Source: Phlegmacium glaucopus
Lineage: Eukaryota; Basidiomycota; Agaricomycetes; Agaricales; Cortinariaceae
NCBI GenBank assembly: GCA_015039465.1
Contig: MU130543.1
Coordinates: 282,697-346,696 of the forward strand
Length of the DNA stretch: 64,000 nucleotides
Direction: 5' to 3'
Shown: positions 59,930 through 64,000 of the stretch, in pieces
Layout of the letters: each line of letters opens with the position of its first letter
How positions within the stretch are numbered: the stretch's first letter is position 1
Notes under the pieces: model-generated
Told to the model about the DNA's origin: nothing
Databases searched by the model: none
The model's input: the letters and a program-made list of their open reading frames with translations, nothing else
Position numbers and translations under genes: made by a program

Positions 59930-61565
59930 AAAGACCGAGACGCAAAATCACATTATGTATGGTTATAGTCCGAGCAGCGGAGTGAGCTCATGGCTGGGAT
60001 ATGTCCGTCATCTGGTGAGCTGATGCCCCCCACCAAGGCAGTCAGGACTACCCTCTCAAAAATTGGTCGGAGCCGAATGGGCAGCCAAAGCATATTGTGT
60101 GCAATCGGGTCAGAACTGAATTGATAGCCAGCCAGAAAACTATTGGCTCATAAGTGAATCAGCCACCCACAAATATTTTGTGCTTACCGGGCCCGGATAG
60201 CCAGCCAGAAAAGACAATCAGGTCAGACCTGAATTATGAAAGCCCTGGGCCTACCTGGTCCAATTCAAATATTGTTGGCCTAGGTCATAACTGAATGCCG
60301 GCAAATACTGTGGACAATCGGGTCAAACGCGAATTAAGAACCAAATCAGTAACCAGAAAATAGTCTGGGCCTACTGGGTCGGAACATAATTGTTAACCAG
60401 CAGGATAATATTCTGACCCGGTCCAGACAAAATGGGTAGCCATATATTGTTGGGTATCAGCCTGGGATGGAATGGGTAGCCTGCCAGAAAATATTATGGG
60501 GCTTAGGTCTGGACCAAATGGGTGGCCCGGTCCAGACACAATGGGTAGCCATATATTGTTGGGTATTGGCCTGGGATAGAATGGGTGGCCTGCCAGAAAA
60601 TAGTCTGGGGATGGGGTCTGGACCAAAATGGGCAGAAATATGTTGTTGGGTATCCACCCAGGATGGAATGGGTAGCCTGCCAGAAAATATTCTGGGGCTC
60701 GGGTCTGGACCAAATGGGTGGCCCGGTCCAGAAAAAATAGGTAGCCATATATTGTTGGGTATCGGCCTGGGATGGAATGGGTGGCTGGCCAGAAAATAGT
60801 TTGGGGCTTGGGTCTGGACCAAATGGGTGGCCCGGTCCAGACAAAGTGGGTAGCCATATATTATTGGGTATTGGCCTGGGATGGAATGGGTAGCCTGCCA
60901 GAAAATATTCTGGGGCTCGGGTCTGGACCAAATGGGTGGCCTGGTCCAGAAAAAATGGGTAGCCATATATTGTTGGGTACTGGCCTGGGATGGAATGGGT
61001 GGCTTGGGTCTGGACCAAATGGGTGGCCCAGTCCAGACAAAATGGGTAGTCATATATTATTGGGTATCGGCCTGGGATGGAATGGGTGGCTTGGGTCTGG
61101 ACCAAATGGGTGGCCCGGTCCAGACAAAATTGGTAGCCATATATTGTTGGGTATCGGCCTGGGATGGAATGGGTGGCTTGGGTCTGGACCAAATGGGTGG
61201 CCTGGTCCAGACAAAATGGGTAGCCATATATTGTTGGGTATTGGCCTGGGATGGAATGGGTGGCCTGCCAGAAAATATTCTGGGGATGGGGTCTGGACCA
61301 AAATGGGTAGAAATATATTTTTGGGTATCGGCCCAGGACAGAATGGGCAGCCTGTCAGAAAATATTCAGGGGATTAGGTCTGGGATCAGGTCTGGACCAA
61401 ATGGGTGGTCCAGACAAAATAGGTAGCCATATATTGTTGTGTATCGGCCCAGGATGGAATGGGTAGCCAGCCAGACAATATTCTGGGGATTGGGTCTGGG
61501 ATTGGGTCTGGACCAAATGGGCCGCCTGGTCCAGACAAAATGGGTAGCCATATCTTGTTGAGTAT
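59930..61565 (+). repeat. Large tandem-repeat array, forward orientation
   Basis: From about 60410 to 61560, units built from GGCCTGGGATGGAATGGGT, RGCCTGCCAGAAAATA, GGTCTGGACCAAATGGGTGG and GGTAGCCATATATTGTTGGG recur about a dozen times. Unit length alternates between roughly 90 and 150 bp depending on whether the CCAGAAAATAT block is present. A more diverged module (60060-60405; AACCAAATCAGTAACCAGAA, GGCCTACTGGGTCGGAACAT) precedes it. The open frames on both strands across the array are by-products of the repeat. Confidence 0.85.
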
Positions 61566-62985
61566 CCACATAAGGACACTACAGTGTGTCATATGGTATG
61601 ATTCCCAGAATGGACACAGTGTGCCGTATGGTACGGACTCCCAGAACCACTTGAATCCGGGAATATCACCTACCATATAGAGAAATACACAGTGTGCCGT
61701 GCTCTATGGATTCAAGGAATGCCCTCAAAATGCTGACAGTGTATGCTGCTGCCAGCTCTGGGCCCATCCCTAGGCCACAGGCAGGGCTGGTATCCATGCA
61801 TATATATGGTACCTTTCTCTGATGTCCTAGAGTAATGATAGAAATGCATTGAAACACTTCCAACAGTTTCTGCGATCAGCCTAATATCCTAAACGACTTA
61901 CCTTCTTCAGCACACATGTAACCGGGCCAACCCAACTTATGATGGCGCATCAAAATAGGCTAATTTGTGTTAAAGGGCTGGCCATTTAGGGTCCATAAAA
62001 CTAGGAATGCTATTGATCTATGTATTGTGGCCAACCCAATTTATGATGGCGCATCAGAATGGGCTAACTTAGGATAAAGGCTTGCCATTTAAGGGTTGAT
62101 ACCGCCTGGCCTGTGTGTACAAGATTCTTTGCATCCTGCATCAGTCAATGAATAGAGTCCCTACCAGGCTGATACTTGGCCAAAACCTTAGCATACATGC
62201 AGGCTGTGACCTTGTTCAAATACCCGCAGTTAGAGACTCTGATACAATCTAAATTCACAAAATTCAAACTACACCAGTCAGTAACCTATCTGACTACAAT
62301 GTGATGGCTGGTGTGTACTTGGCGTCTCCACATTGGAGTAGGTGATAAAGGAGATATATACTAAGGCTCTCACCTATGTTATGAACCCTAAGGAGGGTCA
62401 TATTGACCTTTATTCTAATCCTGCCAACCATGTACTTACCAACAATGAACATGATAGTGAGCATGAAGATCTTTATTTTTTGCTGGCCTTTGGGCCCAGG
62501 CAAGATGCCAGGCATTGATAGTTTGAATTTTATGTACTTTGGCAGATGAAAGACAAAGAGGGAAAATATCTCCAATGAAAAATGAAGAAAGCCAACTTAG
62601 TTTGCTAGTTGAACTTGAGAGAGGCCTCTGAAACACTCTTTTTTCACTAATTTTCATTTTGTGCTGAAGCCTCCTGACAAAACATGGTTGGAAAGTGGAT
62701 TTTAGTAAACAGAAGACAGCCTTACATGTGTGGATCACAGACCGAGAAGAAGAGGGTATGTGGATGGGTCCTAGGGAGCTGTTTTGTGGATTTTGAGGGT
62801 GTTTTTGCGCATATAGATTTGGCCTTTATAGAACTTTGGCCGTTCATCCGGTCAGCCATGTGAAAGAAATGCCGATCAGCAATACATGTTTACCTGCAAA
62901 ATATTGTCCATTTGCCCAATCCTCCAAATTAGCCAGCCACCCAATCTATGTTATTGAACCTTGATGGTTCCTCTGGTCAGCTTGT
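61565..62985. repeat. Central segment between inverted arrays, with small duplications
   Basis: At 61570-61720 the phrase ACAGTGTGCCGTATGGTA recurs three times in varied form. At 61925-62100 a roughly 110-bp unit (GGCCAACCCAAYTTATGATG, GCGCATC, GCCATTTA) is duplicated. The rest (62150-62985) has no supported gene. Confidence 0.5.
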
Positions 62986-64000
62986 CAGACTGGAGCATTT
63001 TCCAGCTGGCTACCGACTTGGTTCTGACCCGACAATATTTGAATATTTCCGACTACAGATTCAATTCTGACTGGAATGTTTCTGCCCAGCCAACAATTAG
63101 GTCCTGATTGGTTCTGACCTAATTTTCAGTTCCGGCTGGCTAACCGCTTGGTTGTGACCAGATAGGCCCATGATTCAATTCTGACCTGGTAGGCCCACAT
63201 TACTTACTTTGGGTCAGACCTGATTGCCCAGAATATTTCCCAGCTGGCTAACCATTAGGTTCTGACCTGGTAGACTCACAATATGTTCTGGCTACCAATT
63301 CAGTTCTCAATTTGGTTCTGACCCGGTTGCCCACAAAATTATACTGCCAGCTAACCATTATGTTCCGACCCAGTAGGCCCAGAATATTTTCTGGTGACTG
63401 ATTTGGTGCTTAACTTGGGTCTGACCCAATTGTCCACAATATTTTTGGGCTGACTACCCAGCAGGCCAACAATATTTTGAATTGGTTCAGACCTGGTAGG
63501 CCCAGAATAATTTCTAGCTACAAATTCAGTTCTCAATTTGGTTCTGACCCGATTGCCCACAATATTATACTGCCAGGTAACCATTATGTTTGGGCCCAGT
63601 AGGCCCAGAATATTTTCTGGTGACTGATTTGGTTCTTAACTCGGGTCTGACCCAATTGTCCACAATATTTTTGGGCTGACTACCCAGCAGGCCAACAATA
63701 TTTTGAATTGGTTCTGACCCCATCCCCAAACTATTGTCTGGCCAGCCACCCATTCCATCCCAGGCCAATACCCAACAATATATGGCTACCCATTTTGTTT
63801 GGACCAGGCCACCCATTTGGTCCAGACCCGAGCCCCAGAATATTTTCTGGCAGGCTACCCATTCCATCCCAGGCCGATGCCCAACAATATATGGCTACCT
63901 ATTTTTATTTTGTCTGGACCACCCATTTGGTCCAGACCCAATCCCAGACCTAATCCCCTGAATATTTTCTGACAGGCTCCCCATTCTGTCCTGGGCCAAT
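62985..64000 (-). repeat. Large tandem-repeat array, reverse orientation, continues past window
   Basis: From 63725 to the window end the sequence is the reverse complement of the 60.4-61.5 kb unit. Bases 63000-63720 hold the reverse complement of the 60060-60405 module, itself repeated: two blocks of about 240 bp start near 63300 and 63540 and share CAGTAGGCCCAGAATATTTT, GGTGACTGATTTGGT and CTACCCAGCAGGCCAACAAT. Confidence 0.8.

Noticed and set aside
60457..61426. Long overlapping open frames of about 180-230 codons on both strands
   Set aside because: They are translations of a tandem DNA repeat whose unit length happens to keep frames open; both strands are open equally and the peptides are repeats of one phrase.

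Overview
The window is nuclear DNA of a filamentous basidiomycete, most likely a mushroom-forming Agaricomycete. Coding regions are cut by many 45-65 nt GT-AG introns. The transposases (Tnp2-type and Plavaka) and the multi-pass membrane protein match families I know from Agaricomycetes. No bacterial operon features are present. All family assignments come from reading translated sequence; no search was run.

Layout. (a) 1-7.5 kb is transposon territory: the 3' part of a Tnp2/CACTA-type transposase, then a tandem array of histone H2B gene fragments on the minus strand (3268-4180), then an intron-rich transposon-associated gene interrupted by an in-frame TAG. (b) 7.5-14 kb holds broken genes: a seven-transmembrane-type protein with a duplicated 3' end, a frameshifted gene carrying an EAK motif, and an array rich in TAATGCAT. 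(c) 14-22.3 kb is a nest of small inverted-repeat elements; several have hAT-like YAGTG ends and two have clean 8-bp target duplications. (d) 22.9-29.2 kb is a divergent two-gene unit: a 964-residue, apparently intact Plavaka transposase and a partner gene whose only visible defect is one splice donor. (e) 29.2-37.4 kb has another hAT-like element (1.85 kb, 8-bp target duplication) and a 2.4-kb tandem duplication of an unrecognised, decaying locus.

(f) 37.6-53.4 kb is a conserved gene island: zinc alcohol dehydrogenase, autophagy factor ATG101, a mitochondrial-type J-domain protein, a full Argonaute, an E(z)/EZH2-type H3K27 methyltransferase (convergent with Argonaute) and a fucose-type beta-propeller lectin. 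(g) 53.4-64 kb returns to repeats: a segmental duplication with a 468-bp inverted-repeat element inserted in one copy, TCCTG-rich repeats, the 5' part of a STAND/NLR-like NTPase cut off just after its P-loop exon, and two large tandem arrays in opposite orientation.

The island combines basic metabolism and autophagy with two genome-silencing genes (Argonaute for small-RNA silencing, EZH2 for H3K27 methylation), flanked on both sides by the kind of repeats such systems usually silence. The most unusual single observation is the H2B fragment array beside the Tnp2 transposase.
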